Source: Sulfurospirillum sp. UBA4058
GTDB taxonomy: Bacteria; Campylobacterota; Campylobacteria; Campylobacterales; Sulfurospirillaceae
DNA: 64,000 nucleotides
Assembly (NCBI GenBank): GCA_002382085.1
Contig: DFZK01000012.1
Location: 62,001-126,000, forward strand
Direction: 5' to 3'
The notes under the pieces were generated by a model, which did no database searches, was not told the DNA's origin, and saw only the letters and a list, made by a program, of their open reading frames with translations. This document shows positions 15,966-25,803 of this stretch, one piece after another. The first letter of the stretch is position 1; every line of letters starts with the position of its first letter. The translations under genes were made by a program, and so were the position numbers.

Positions 15966-17265
15966 GCGCATTTAGGCTTACAATCGCCTCATACGCCGCG
16001 TCCATCATGGTTGTTATTTCTTCACATGTAATGACGTAAGGCGGCATAAAATAGACCACGTTGCTAAGCGGTCTTAAGATCACCCCTCGTTTGAGAGCAA
16101 ATTGAAAAATTTTCAAATTGACGCGAAATTCGACGGGATAGGTTTGAAGTTCGACCGCAGCGATCATGCCCGTTTGTCGAACGCTTTTAACGTTGGGCAA
16201 TGCTTTAAAACGCTCTAAGCACTCGGCGATAAAAGCGATTTTTGCTTGATTTTTTTCCAATACCGCTTCGTTTTCAAAAAGATCCAACACCGCATTTGCG
16301 GCACTGCACGCGAGTGGATTACCCGTGTAACTGTGCGAATGCAAAAAGGCTTTAAATTCGGTGTAATCGCCATAAAACGCATCGTAAATTTTTTGGGTCG
16401 TCAACACCACCGAAAGCGGTAAATATCCGCCCGTAAGTCCTTTAGACAAGGTCATAAAATCCGGACTAACACCGGCGTGCTCACACGCAAACATTTTACC
16501 CGTCCGACCGAACCCGACCGCGATTTCATCGGCAATAAGATGAATATCGTAACGATCACACAGTTTGCGAGCGAGCGTAATGTAAAGCGGATGGTACATG
16601 TGCATGTAACCGGAACACTGAATTAACGGCTCAATAATCAAAGCGGAAATCTCCGTGCCCTTCTCTTTGAAAATAGATTCTAATCCTGATGCGGCTTCAC
16701 GCGCCGCCTCTTCGCTTTGATCTTTGGGAACGGGTGCTTGAAGCGTCGGTATCAATATATCTTCGTAAATCTCTTTATACAATGCAACGTCGCCTACGGA
16801 AAGCGCACCGATCGTCTCTCCGTGATAACTGTTTTGCAAGGAGACAAACAAAGGACGCTTTTGCCCTTTATTTTGATGGTATTGGAAGCTCATTTTCAGA
16901 GCGACTTCGATCGCACTCGAGCCGTTATCCGCGTAAAAACACTTTTCCAAACCCAAAGGGGCAAGCTTGCATAGCCGCTCGGAAAGTCGGATAATAGGTT
17001 CATGCGTAAATCCGGCAAAAATAACATGCTCTAAGGTGTCGATTTGCTCTTTGACTTTTTGGTTGATATACGGATGCGTATGCCCGAAAAGATTGACCCA
17101 CCATGAACTAACACCGTCAATATAACGGTTGTTATTAAAATCGGTTAAATAGATGCCATGAGCACTTTTAATCGGGATTATCGGAAGCGTTTCATGGTCT
17201 TTCATTTGAGTGCAAGGATGCCAAATATGCTTTAAATCGGCATCCATTAACGTTTGTGGATTCAT
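15961..17265 (-). CDS. bioA: Adenosylmethionine-8-amino-7-oxononanoate aminotransferase BioA
   Basis: A 434-residue class III PLP aminotransferase that converts KAPA to DAPA in biotin synthesis, with SAM as amino donor. Signatures are IWHPCTQMKDHE at the N-terminus, DGVSSWWVNLFGHTHP (the BioA WW motif), NSYHGETIGALSVG, LIADEIAVGFGRTG and the PLP lysine Lys275 in TLSKGLTGGYLPLS. No other biotin gene is in the window. It diverges from the ppiD-ftsA-ftsZ operon. Length and motifs are normal. Confidence 0.95.
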   Translation of the reverse strand: MNPQTLMDADLKHIWHPCTQMKDHETLPIIPIKSAHGIYLTDFNNNRYIDGVSSWWVNLFGHTHPYINQKVKEQIDTLEHVIFAGFTHEPIIRLSERLCKLAPLGLEKCFYADNGSSAIEVALKMSFQYHQNKGQKRPLFVSLQNSYHGETIGALSVGDVALYKEIYEDILIPTLQAPVPKDQSEEAAREAASGLESIFKEKGTEISALIIEPLIQCSGYMHMYHPLYITLARKLCDRYDIHLIADEIAVGFGRTGKMFACEHAGVSPDFMTLSKGLTGGYLPLSVVLTTQKIYDAFYGDYTEFKAFLHSHSYTGNPLACSAANAVLDLFENEAVLEKNQAKIAFIAECLERFKALPNVKSVRQTGMIAAVELQTYPVEFRVNLKIFQFALKRGVILRPLSNVVYFMPPYVITCEEITTMMDAAYEAIVSLNAL

Positions 17266-17298
17266 GATACTTTTTGACCTTTTTGTTAGGAGGATTCT

Positions 17299-17373
17299 TT
17301 GAATTTATCGTTATTTAATAACTATATGGATAGAATTATATCAAAATACACCGTTCTTAAAGGGTTTGAATGA
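17299..17373 (+). CDS. Possible 24-codon leader ORF coupled to ppiD
   Basis: A perfect AGGAGG at 17288-17293 lies five bases before a TTG that opens 24 codons; the stop TGA (17371-17373) overlaps the ppiD ATG (17370) as ATGA. The peptide would be MNLSLFNNYM followed by 14 residues ending KGFE, with no recognisable domain. The arrangement suggests translational coupling. Against it, a -10-like TAGAAT near 17331 could start transcription downstream of this ribosome site. It is reported as a candidate only. Confidence 0.35.
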   Translation: MNLSLFNNYMDRIISKYTVLKGFE

Positions 17374-18830
17374 TTACGTGGATGCAACGTCATAAAAAAT
17401 ACTTGGTCGTTACGATTTGGATTAGTACGATCGCTTTCGTAGGAGCCGGTTTCGTCGGCTGGGGTGCTTACGACTTAAATAAAGACCGTGCGGCGTCCGT
17501 AGCAAAAGTCGGTCACCGTTCCATCTCCGTACAAGAATTTCAATCCGCATATGCCAATCACTTCGCTCTATACAACAACCTTTTAGGCGGCAAACTGACC
17601 CAAGAACAAGCCGAACAAATGGGGCTTGATAAAATCGTCATGCAAAATCTTATCAATCAAGCATTAATACTTAATTACGCCGATGAAATAGGACTTTTGG
17701 CTACTAAAGAAGATGTCAAAGAACGCTTGGTCAATACGCCGAATTTTCAAAACAACGGTACGTTCAGTAAAGAGATGTATTACTCGATTTTAAAAGCAAA
17801 CCGTATTAATCCGAGCGATTACGAAAAAGGCTTGGAGAAAGAGATTTTATACGCCAAATTGGAAAAAGCGTTTAAACTTCCCGCGACGGCAAAAGAGATC
17901 GAACTTTTTACTTCGGCATTTTTTATGGAAGACCGTTTATCGGTGGCTTCCGTGACCTTAGACCCTAACGAGGTCAACGTGAACGAAGAGCAAATTAAAG
18001 CCTATTGGGACGCACATAAATCAAACTACCTTACGAAAAAAAGTTACGTGATCGATCTCATTACGATTGCTTCTTCGGATGTTAAAGTCGATCCAAAAGA
18101 ATTAGAAGAATTTTATGCGCAAGAAAAACATAATTATACCCATCCAGACGGTAAATTGATGAGTTTTGACGAGGCGAAAGACGCGCTTTTGAAAGATTTC
18201 AAACTCAAAGCCGACAAAAAAACGGCACTTGAAACTTATTTAGCGTTCAAAAAAGGTGAGACGAACGCTACGGAAACGAAAACGATCTACGACGACGATG
18301 CAACGTTTCCGGTCGATAAAATCCAAACGGCGGCAAAAGATGAAGTGTTAAAACCGTTCATCGTAGAGCATCGCTACGTCGTTGCGAAAGTCAAAGAGAT
18401 TAAATTCCCAGAACCGATGCCTTACGAACTTGCAAAAAAAGAAGCCGCTAAAAATCTCCTCGACGAACTCAAATCGGCGGCTTTGGAGAAAAAAGCGCAA
18501 GCCAAACTCGACACGTTTAGCGGTACCGATATCGGGTTTGTTAGTCGAGACAGCGTGAAATCGATCGCGGGACTAAGTGAAGCAAAAAGTACCGAATTTT
18601 TAAGTCACGTTTTTGATAACACGGCAAAAAAAGGTTACCAAGTTATTGACGGGAAAGCCATTGTTTACGAGATTTTGGAACAAAAGTTGCTTAATAATGA
18701 CAAAGCTAAGCAATACGTTAGTATGATTAGCGAGAATGTGGCACAAGCAAAGCAAACGGACTTGAATCAAAATCTGATTAAAAAGCTTGCGACGATTTAT
18801 CCGATCGAGCAATATTATAAAGGAAAATAG
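17370..18830 (+). CDS. ppiD: PpiD/SurA-type periplasmic peptidyl-prolyl isomerase chaperone
   Basis: A 486-residue inner-membrane-anchored, periplasm-facing folding factor. A membrane helix at about residues 11-31 (VVTIWISTIAFVGAGFVGWG) follows a short basic tail. A SurA_N-like chaperone domain follows (VGHRSISVQEFQSAY to about 185), then a weak parvulin-like central part and a helical C-terminus. In other Campylobacterota a gene of this kind also precedes ftsA. The stop TAG is followed immediately by the TTG start of ftsA. PpiD is the better fit than SurA because of the uncleaved anchor. Confidence 0.85.
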   Translation: MITWMQRHKKYLVVTIWISTIAFVGAGFVGWGAYDLNKDRAASVAKVGHRSISVQEFQSAYANHFALYNNLLGGKLTQEQAEQMGLDKIVMQNLINQALILNYADEIGLLATKEDVKERLVNTPNFQNNGTFSKEMYYSILKANRINPSDYEKGLEKEILYAKLEKAFKLPATAKEIELFTSAFFMEDRLSVASVTLDPNEVNVNEEQIKAYWDAHKSNYLTKKSYVIDLITIASSDVKVDPKELEEFYAQEKHNYTHPDGKLMSFDEAKDALLKDFKLKADKKTALETYLAFKKGETNATETKTIYDDDATFPVDKIQTAAKDEVLKPFIVEHRYVVAKVKEIKFPEPMPYELAKKEAAKNLLDELKSAALEKKAQAKLDTFSGTDIGFVSRDSVKSIAGLSEAKSTEFLSHVFDNTAKKGYQVIDGKAIVYEILEQKLLNNDKAKQYVSMISENVAQAKQTDLNQNLIKKLATIYPIEQYYKGK

Positions 18831-20228
18831 TTGAGCACTACGATTTTAGGCATTGACATTGGTTCAACCAAGATTTGCGCAATTATTGCTCAAAAAAGTG
18901 ATGACGGCGACATCAAAATCTTAGGCGCGGGTATTGCAAAGTCTCAGGGTCTAAAAAAAGGTATTATTACCAATATCGACCTTGCTTCAAAATCCATTCG
19001 CAATGCACTCAACGATGCGAAACGTGTTGCCGGTACGCAGTACGAACGCGTAATCGTTTCTATTTCCGGAGCATATACGAAAAGCGTCGATAGTAGCGGT
19101 ATCGTCAATATTCCTAACCGTGACATCGGTATCAAAGAGATTAACCGAGCCATGCAAATGGCGGATCACAATGCCAACATTCCAAACGAATATGAAAAAC
19201 TGCACGTATTACCTTACAACTTTAAAGTCGACGACCAAGAATTCATTGAAGACCCCTTAGGAATGAACGGGGCAAGACTCGAAGTCCAAGTGCATATTAT
19301 TACGGCACAAAAATCTTCGTTAAGCAATCTTCGTAAAGCCGTCAAATCCGCAGGCGTCGAAATCGACAATATCGTTTTGAACTGCTATGCATCCGCTATC
19401 GCCGTTTTAAACCACGACGAGAGAGAACTCGGCGTTGCGGTTATCGATATGGGCGGCGCGACATGTAACGTCATGATCCATGCGGGCAATTCGATGCGCT
19501 TCAACGACTATTTAGGCGTCGGGTCGCTCAATATTACCAACGATTTATCGACGGCACTTCACACGCCTTTAGGTGCGGCTGAAGAGATTAAAATCAACTA
19601 CGGCTCTTTAAAAAACAATTCCAACGAACTGATCGAACTTCCCGTAATCGGAGATGACGGGTCTACGCATGAAGTTTCGCTCAATATCGTTTCCAACGTC
19701 ATTTACGTTCGCGTGGAAGAGACTTTAATGATTTTAGCCAAAGCACTCGAAGACAGTAGCTTTAAAGAACAAATCGGAGCCGGCGTCGTTTTAACGGGCG
19801 GTATGACGAAATTAGACGGTATTCGAGAATTGGCCTCCGCCATTTTCGACAACGTGCCGATTCGTATCGCAAAACCGAGAGAGATAGACGGTCTTTTTGA
19901 AACCTTACGGGATCCGAGCTATTCAACCGCTATCGGACTCGTGCTTTACGGAGGCGGTCAATTTACGCCGTACGAAATCGATTCGAATAAAAAACTACGT
20001 TACAAAGAGGAGACGATTGAACCGAGTCGCCATCACCATCAAGAAAAACTTTTTGACGACATGGATGACGACGAGATGGAAGAAAATGAACCGACGACAA
20101 GCAATACGAACGTCAAATTACCAACAGACAACGCGAAAGAAAAACTGAAAGACTTGGCAAATATCCAAGAAGAACATAGCGAGGGCTTCGGCGCAAAGTT
20201 ATGGAACAGATTGACACAACTATTTTAG
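18831..20228 (+). CDS. ftsA: Cell division protein FtsA
   Basis: A 465-residue actin-like ATPase that tethers FtsZ to the membrane. The N-terminal phosphate-1 motif GIDIGSTKICAIIA, the SHS2/1C region, the VIDMGGATCNVMIHAG phosphate-2 motif and GAGVVLTGGMTKLDG adenosine motif are present. The C-terminus ends in an amphipathic helix (EGFGAKLWNRLTQLF), the membrane-targeting sequence, after an acidic linker with a His-rich stretch. The start is TTG directly after the ppiD stop, with the ribosome site AAAGGAAA inside ppiD. FtsZ follows 16 bases later. Confidence 0.96.
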   Translation: MSTTILGIDIGSTKICAIIAQKSDDGDIKILGAGIAKSQGLKKGIITNIDLASKSIRNALNDAKRVAGTQYERVIVSISGAYTKSVDSSGIVNIPNRDIGIKEINRAMQMADHNANIPNEYEKLHVLPYNFKVDDQEFIEDPLGMNGARLEVQVHIITAQKSSLSNLRKAVKSAGVEIDNIVLNCYASAIAVLNHDERELGVAVIDMGGATCNVMIHAGNSMRFNDYLGVGSLNITNDLSTALHTPLGAAEEIKINYGSLKNNSNELIELPVIGDDGSTHEVSLNIVSNVIYVRVEETLMILAKALEDSSFKEQIGAGVVLTGGMTKLDGIRELASAIFDNVPIRIAKPREIDGLFETLRDPSYSTAIGLVLYGGGQFTPYEIDSNKKLRYKEETIEPSRHHHQEKLFDDMDDDEMEENEPTTSNTNVKLPTDNAKEKLKDLANIQEEHSEGFGAKLWNRLTQLF

Positions 20229-20244
20229 AGAGGGGTACGGGGTT

Positions 20245-21360
20245 ATGAACGGATTTAGCATAGAAGAATCAAAAGGTGTTTACGGCGCTAAAATAAAAGT
20301 GATCGGCGTCGGTGGCGGCGGCGGTAACATGATTAACCATATGGTACGAGAAGGTATTAACGGTATCGACTTGATTGCCGCTAACACGGATGCACAGGCC
20401 CTGGAAAATTGTTTGGCAAAAACCAAAATTCAACTCGGCAAAAAAGGACTCGGTGCGGGCATGCGCCCCGAAGTCGGAAAAGAATCCGCCTTGGAAAGCT
20501 ATGAAGAAATTAAAAGTTCTCTTGAAAAATCCGACATCGTTTTCATTGCTTCGGGATTCGGCGGCGGTACCGGTACGGGTGCCGCACCGATCGTTGCACA
20601 AGCGGCAAAAGAAGTCGGCGCATTAACCGTTGCCGTCGTCACGCGTCCGTTTGCGTTCGAAGGTAAAAAACGTGCCAAACTTGCCGATCTCGGAATTAAC
20701 GAGCTTCGCAAAGAAAGCGATTCGATCGTTATTATTCCTAACGATAAACTCCTCTCTATCGTTGACGCAAAATTCGGTATTAAAGACAGTTTTAGAATCG
20801 TCGACGACGTTTTAAGCCGCGCGGTCGGTGGTATGAGCTTGGTCGTTCTCTCTTCCGGACAAAGCGATATTAACGTGGACTTTGCCGACGTACAAACCGT
20901 TATGAGCCATCGCGGTATGGCATTGATGGGTATCGGCGAGAGTACCGGAGACGAAGCGGCGATCGAAGCGATCAAAAGTGCCATCGAATCTCCGTTATTG
21001 GACAACATGTCGATTAACGGTGCATTAGGCGTACTCGTTCATTTCCAACTTCCTCCAACCTATCCGTTGAACGAAATCAGTACGGCGATGGGGCTTATTA
21101 TGGATTGTGCCGACGAAGATGCCGACGTCATTTTCGGTACGACGACCGATGAAAATATGCCTGAAAACAGTGTAAGAGTGACGATTGTCGCAACAGGATT
21201 TGAAAATAAAGCGGAAGCTAAAGAGCTAAAAGCACTCAATACTAACCAAGAAGCCATTAAAAAAGAGCGTATTTTACGCCTCAAAAAAGTCAGCGGCGGT
21301 TATGAAGGACAAGACGATTATCTTGATATCCCAACATACATTCGCCACCAAATGGACTAG
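20245..21360 (+). CDS. ftsZ: Cell division protein FtsZ
   Basis: A 371-residue tubulin-like GTPase that forms the division ring. The GTP-binding glycine loop GGGTGTG is at residues 106-112, with GVGGGGGNMINHM near 21-33 and the NxDFADV T7-loop motif (INVDFADVQTVM). The conserved C-terminal peptide (LDIPTYIRHQ) that binds FtsA is intact. The start has AGAGAGGGG upstream. Transcription with ftsA is expected; a strong terminator follows. Confidence 0.98.
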   Translation: MNGFSIEESKGVYGAKIKVIGVGGGGGNMINHMVREGINGIDLIAANTDAQALENCLAKTKIQLGKKGLGAGMRPEVGKESALESYEEIKSSLEKSDIVFIASGFGGGTGTGAAPIVAQAAKEVGALTVAVVTRPFAFEGKKRAKLADLGINELRKESDSIVIIPNDKLLSIVDAKFGIKDSFRIVDDVLSRAVGGMSLVVLSSGQSDINVDFADVQTVMSHRGMALMGIGESTGDEAAIEAIKSAIESPLLDNMSINGALGVLVHFQLPPTYPLNEISTAMGLIMDCADEDADVIFGTTTDENMPENSVRVTIVATGFENKAEAKELKALNTNQEAIKKERILRLKKVSGGYEGQDDYLDIPTYIRHQMD

Positions 21361-21395
21361 AAGCACCCCCCCTAACTCCTCAAAACCTCTCATCA

Positions 21396-21425
21396 AAAAG
21401 AGGGAAGCTTGAACTTCCCTCTTTT
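21396..21425. terminator. Bidirectional terminator after ftsZ
   Basis: Perfect 12-base arms AAAAGAGGGAAG and CTTCCCTCTTTT with a six-base loop, between convergent ftsZ and the DUF4149-like gene. A and T runs at the ends suit both directions. A C-rich stretch lies between the ftsZ stop and the hairpin. Confidence 0.85.
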
Positions 21426-21894
21426 AACGTTGTGACAACCACCCGCGCCTTAATAAAAGAACTAACTGAAAGCCCATTAACGTCTTCATCACAAGTTCGC
21501 TTTGTTTATGCATCGTAAAGAAAGCATCGCTTGTCGTGTGTTCTGCGCCTAATTGTTGAGCATGGACGATAAAAGGCGTATAGTAAAAAATAAATAAACC
21601 CGTCGTAATCGCACATCCTAAAGAAAGAAAAAACGAAAGCATATCGTTTCTTTGACGCGCTAGCGTTGTTTGTACTTCAAAAATCATACTGTAAAGGGCA
21701 ATAAAACCGATTACCAGATTGGTTTTTAAAAAAACTTGCGTCATTAAAATACCGCTTTGAAAGTGCGTTAAAACACCCTCTCCTAAATAGTTTTGGGGAA
21801 AGAAAATCACCGGAGCGACAAAAGCACCCGCCGCAATTTCAACGCCTAAAGCAATTCCCAATACCATCAAATACAGTGATGTCAAACTTTTCAT
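21424..21894 (-). CDS. DUF4149-like four-helix membrane protein
   Basis: A 156-residue integral membrane protein with four hydrophobic segments. Residues such as GAFVAPVIF, FIFYYTPFI and the MHKQSELVMKT loop match the DUF4149 pattern, whose function is unknown. The ATG at 21894 overlaps the prmC stop as ATGA; a start six codons earlier would lie deeper in prmC and is less likely. The overlap suggests co-translation with prmC and the M48 protease, a common trio in Campylobacterota as far as I recall. Confidence 0.75.
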   Translation of the reverse strand: MKSLTSLYLMVLGIALGVEIAAGAFVAPVIFFPQNYLGEGVLTHFQSGILMTQVFLKTNLVIGFIALYSMIFEVQTTLARQRNDMLSFFLSLGCAITTGLFIFYYTPFIVHAQQLGAEHTTSDAFFTMHKQSELVMKTLMGFQLVLLLRRGWLSQR

Positions 21895-22709
21895 TTTTGC
21901 TCCTTGATCCAAAATCCGCGATCCAAGCCCGCTAAATCTTGGTAAAACTCGATCTCAAGACCCTTTTGCTTTGCATAGCATGTCAGGGCGATTCGCTGAT
22001 CGTACCCCATTTCGCATACCAGGGTTTTAATCTCATGCTGGGCGTATAAGTCGATGATACGACATAACATTTCATTCCCCTTCTCTCCTCCGAACAATGC
22101 CAACGAAGGCTCATACGAAAGTCCTTTTCCTAAAGGCTCGTTCAAAGCGATATAGGGCGGATTCGATACCAAAATATCGATCGATCGGTGAATACCCGCC
22201 AAATAACTTCCCTCGATAAATTCGATACGATCTTCGACACCGTGCAAACGTGCATTTTTTTTTGCGACCTTTAACGCTTCTCCTGAAATATCAACGGCTA
22301 TAATCGAAGCATCGGGCAGTAAATGAGCCGTCATAATAGCAATAATGCCGCTTCCCGTACCGATTTCAACAATCACGGGCGAACTCAAAGCGCGTGCTTC
22401 TTCGACGACTTTATCGACCAAAAGTTCCGTTTCGGGACGCGGAATTAAGACGTTTGAATCGACGTAAAACGTTTTTGCATAAAATTCGGCACGCTCTAAG
22501 ATATATTCCAACGGCTCATACCTCGTACGTCGGTTCATCCACTCCTCAAAAAGCGGAGGTAAAACGATCTCTTCATCTCCGTGCGCTACGAGCCAGCTCG
22601 TCTCTTTGCGTAACAGTTCCGCTAAAAGTATCATCACCTCTTTTTGAGGAACGTCGCTAACGTCTTTGAGCAAACGCGCATAATGAACAACGATCTCTTT
22701 AATGCGCAC
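21891..22709 (-). CDS. prmC: Peptide chain release factor N5-glutamine methyltransferase PrmC
   Basis: A 272-residue class I SAM methyltransferase that methylates the GGQ glutamine of RF1 and RF2. The SAM motif VIVEIGTGSGIIAI and the catalytic LVSNPPYI are present, and the N-terminal helical domain is normal. The GTG at 22709 is chosen because AAAGGA lies six bases upstream and the overlap with the M48 gene is only 11 bases; a TTG at 22733 is also in frame. The 3' end overlaps the DUF4149-like start by four bases. Confidence 0.94.
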   Translation of the reverse strand: MRIKEIVVHYARLLKDVSDVPQKEVMILLAELLRKETSWLVAHGDEEIVLPPLFEEWMNRRTRYEPLEYILERAEFYAKTFYVDSNVLIPRPETELLVDKVVEEARALSSPVIVEIGTGSGIIAIMTAHLLPDASIIAVDISGEALKVAKKNARLHGVEDRIEFIEGSYLAGIHRSIDILVSNPPYIALNEPLGKGLSYEPSLALFGGEKGNEMLCRIIDLYAQHEIKTLVCEMGYDQRIALTCYAKQKGLEIEFYQDLAGLDRGFWIKEQK

Positions 22710-23934
22710 ACGCGTCCTTTGCCGAAGATTCAAAACGCATACCGAGTCGTTCCAACCGTGCGGTTAACGGCGGATGGGTAAAATAAAGTGCGATCGTTAA
22801 AGGATGTGCAAACGGAAAGCTTTTATTTTCATCGGCTAGCTTGATTAACGCGGCACGTAACGCTTCTTGATTTTCGCATTCGCTCCCGTAAGCATCGGCT
22901 CTATACTCGTTGTAACGGCTCAAAAGTCCGAACAAAGGCATCATCGCAAACGAAATAACCGGCGAGAGCAACAGAAAAAGAGCGATGACGACATGCGCAC
23001 TCGGTTCTACATGTAAAGATTCAAACAAACCTAAAGGAAGGTTTCCAAAAAGCGCGAACATGATGAAAAGCATCAAAGCACTTGCGGCAATATTTTTAAG
23101 AATATCCTTATGCGCAAAATGCCCCAACTCGTGTCCCAAAACCGCCAATAATTCGGACGTCGTCAATTTGGCAATCAACGTATCGAATAAAACGACCCGT
23201 TTTGAACGCCCAAGTCCACCGAAATAAGCATTTAAACGGTTGTCTCGTTTACTGGCATCCAAACAAAAAACGCCGCTGCTATGTAGTCCGGCTTTATCCA
23301 ACAAACGCTCGATCGCACTTTGTAAATTTTCGTCTTGAAGCGGTGTAAGTTTGTTGAATATCGGAACGATCACGACCGGATAGATCATATTGATAAATAA
23401 AACCACCGCAAACGAAAAAGCAAACCCGTACATCCACCAATCCTTGAACGTATCGATAATATAAGCCATTGCGACAAAAAAAGCACCTCCGAACACTATG
23501 AACATCGCGACAGACTTACATTGGTCAAGGAAAAACGTTCGAGGAGCTATCGTTGAAAAACCGAACTTTTTATCCAGTACAAACGTTTGGTAAAGATCAA
23601 ACGGAAGAGATAAAAGATAATTGACGCCAATAAAAACAAGCACGTAAACTGCGGAATTTAAAAGAGTGTTTTCAAAAAAGACGATCTCGTTTAAACGACG
23701 CAATCCAAACGTAATCCACACAAAAAAGAGCATAAAGTCGTACAACGTCGTTACCAAAGAGAGCTTTTGCGACGCTATTTTGTACGCGGCGGCTTTTCTA
23801 TAATTAGCGGCTGATAAGACAATCGGCTCAAACCGTTTTGCTTTCTCGACAAAACCGATCTCCATCAAAGCGGCATACAGCTTGATCAAAAGATAAAGAC
23901 AGTAAAGCCCTAAAATCCATTCTAACATTCTCAT
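22699..23934 (-). CDS. M48 family (Ste24/CaaX-type) membrane metalloprotease
   Basis: A 411-residue zinc metallopeptidase of the inner membrane. The zinc motif HELGH is at residues 268-272, with a downstream NEYRADAYG glutamate ligand. Several membrane helices precede and follow the catalytic domain, and residues about 40-200 match the Ste24 N-terminal half (FDLYQTFVLDKKFGFS). Its likely role is membrane-protein quality control. Two in-frame ATGs lie six bases apart (23934 and 23928); GAAGGA sits nine bases before the second. It contains a variant of the iterated palindrome at 23008-23016. Confidence 0.9.
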   Translation of the reverse strand: MRMLEWILGLYCLYLLIKLYAALMEIGFVEKAKRFEPIVLSAANYRKAAAYKIASQKLSLVTTLYDFMLFFVWITFGLRRLNEIVFFENTLLNSAVYVLVFIGVNYLLSLPFDLYQTFVLDKKFGFSTIAPRTFFLDQCKSVAMFIVFGGAFFVAMAYIIDTFKDWWMYGFAFSFAVVLFINMIYPVVIVPIFNKLTPLQDENLQSAIERLLDKAGLHSSGVFCLDASKRDNRLNAYFGGLGRSKRVVLFDTLIAKLTTSELLAVLGHELGHFAHKDILKNIAASALMLFIMFALFGNLPLGLFESLHVEPSAHVVIALFLLLSPVISFAMMPLFGLLSRYNEYRADAYGSECENQEALRAALIKLADENKSFPFAHPLTIALYFTHPPLTARLERLGMRFESSAKDACAH

Positions 23935-24153
23935 CTATCCTTCATACGATAAAGTGCCGTATGATACCAAGATTTGATCAATATTTTCTAAATCATAACA
24001 TTGCAACGCATTTGTAACGCATCGTAGTGTATCCTTTCTCTATATATTATCAAATAACTTTCTTATTTGATTATCACTAAGAGAGAATTTAAACATATTA
24101 TTAGGAAGATCAGTTTACGATGTAATGAATGTTATTTAGTTAGGGGGAAAACT

Positions 24154-25764
24154 ATGACAATCGGGAAACAACTCACGGGCATCTTGGTAGTCGCTATTTT
24201 AGGTACGTGTACTATTTTCGGGATTGCGTTGCAAAAAATGGATCACGTTTACGACGAGACTAATTACGCAAACGTCAATTCCATTCCAAGTATCGATCTT
24301 TTAAACGATACCATGCAAAACGGTTATCGTTTGCGCCTTAATTTATGGGAGCATATCACCCATGACGCACCGGAAGAAAAAATAAAACGCGACGAAGCGA
24401 TTCAAAAAGTAAGGCAAAGCATCGAAGCGTCGTTTAAAACCTATGAGACGATGGTCTCCGACGCTAAAGATAAAGAACATTTAGCCAAAGATAGAGCTAT
24501 GCTTGCGAAAGCCTTAGAAATCATCGAAAGCGTTAGCAAACTCTCCAAAGAAAATAAAATGCTCGAAGCCGCGACACTGCTTAATAAAAGTCGCCCTATT
24601 TTACTCGATTTTACAAAAGCCTTAGATGCGCACATCAAATACAATATCGAGATTTCGAAAAAAATGGCGGATAATGCGATAGAAGTTAAGCACAATGCCG
24701 ATACGTGGATGTTTATCGTTTTAGTGCTTGTCGCCGTAACAGTTTTTATCACGACCTTTTATATTCGCAAAAATATTATGCACGGCGTTCACCTGATTCG
24801 CGATAGCATCACGGGTTTTGTGCAACACAAACGTCTTAACTTTCGGATTCCTTACGAGAAAGCCAATGAAATCAAAGAGATCGTCGATAGCTTCAATGCA
24901 CTCGTTTGTACCTTGGAACAGACGATTATCGATGCCAAGAACTCTTCCAGCGAAAATGCTTCGGTATCCCATGAACTCAGCACTACGAGCATGCAAATCG
25001 GACGTAACGCCGAACAAAGCTCTTTGATCGTCGAAAATACGATTCACGAGATTGATGCCATCAAAACGTTTGTTCAAGAAACCGCTAAATTATCGGACGT
25101 TACTAAAGATAAAATCGCTTTGGCAAACGACAAACTCTCGCGCGCAAAAAATGAGATTATTACGCTTCGAAACGACGTCGAAGGGGCCAGTCAAGCCGAA
25201 ACCGCCTTGGCTCAAAAATTAGAGCAGATGAGCCGTGACGCCGAACAGGTCAAGCATATCTTAACGGTTATCTCCGATATTGCCGATCAAACCAATCTTT
25301 TAGCCCTCAATGCCGCTATCGAAGCCGCACGTGCCGGTGAGCACGGTAGAGGTTTCGCGGTTGTCGCCGATGAAGTACGTAAACTTGCCGAACGCACGCA
25401 AACGTCGTTAACCGAAATCAATGCCACGATTAACGTCATCGTTCAAGCTATCGTCGACTCTTCGGATCAAATGAACAAAAACGCACGCAATATTCAAAGA
25501 CTCTCAAACGTATCAAGCGAAGTAGAAAGTACCATCGTCGATACGACGAGCGTGATGGACGAAACCGTCACGACGGTTGCGTCCAACGCCAAAAATTCGC
25601 GAACAATATCACAAGACACCGATAAAATCGTCGAAATGGTCTCAAATATCAACACGCTTACCAGCCAAAATGCAAGAAGCGTCGAAGAGATTGCCGCGGC
25701 AGCAGATCATCTTTCCCGTTTGGCGGAAAACCTGAATAACAAACTCAACCAATTCCAATCCTAA
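24154..25764 (+). CDS. Methyl-accepting chemotaxis protein, four-helix-bundle sensor
   Basis: A 536-residue chemoreceptor. A first membrane helix (about 8-25) leads into a periplasmic helical domain of about 160 residues resembling the 4HB_MCP family. A second helix follows (about 186-205, WMFIVLVLVAVTVFITTFYI), then a HAMP-like linker and a cytoplasmic signalling domain with the highly conserved hairpin DIADQTNLLALNAAIEAARA and GRGFAVVADEVRKLAERT. There is no C-terminal CheR/CheB pentapeptide. The ATG follows TTAGGGGGAAAAC; an earlier in-frame ATG at 24067 has no ribosome site. The ligand cannot be predicted. Confidence 0.93.
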   Translation: MTIGKQLTGILVVAILGTCTIFGIALQKMDHVYDETNYANVNSIPSIDLLNDTMQNGYRLRLNLWEHITHDAPEEKIKRDEAIQKVRQSIEASFKTYETMVSDAKDKEHLAKDRAMLAKALEIIESVSKLSKENKMLEAATLLNKSRPILLDFTKALDAHIKYNIEISKKMADNAIEVKHNADTWMFIVLVLVAVTVFITTFYIRKNIMHGVHLIRDSITGFVQHKRLNFRIPYEKANEIKEIVDSFNALVCTLEQTIIDAKNSSSENASVSHELSTTSMQIGRNAEQSSLIVENTIHEIDAIKTFVQETAKLSDVTKDKIALANDKLSRAKNEIITLRNDVEGASQAETALAQKLEQMSRDAEQVKHILTVISDIADQTNLLALNAAIEAARAGEHGRGFAVVADEVRKLAERTQTSLTEINATINVIVQAIVDSSDQMNKNARNIQRLSNVSSEVESTIVDTTSVMDETVTTVASNAKNSRTISQDTDKIVEMVSNINTLTSQNARSVEEIAAAADHLSRLAENLNNKLNQFQS

Positions 25765-25773
25765 TCACTTCTA

Positions 25774-25798
25774 CGGGCAAGGCTTTTTGCTTTGCCCG
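25774..25798 (+). terminator. Hairpin after chemoreceptor gene
   Basis: Arms CGGGCAA and TTGCCCG, with inner GC pairs around TTTTT, nine bases after the stop. No T-run follows, so it may attenuate rather than stop transcription. Confidence 0.5.
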
Positions 25799-25803
25799 CT
25801 TAA

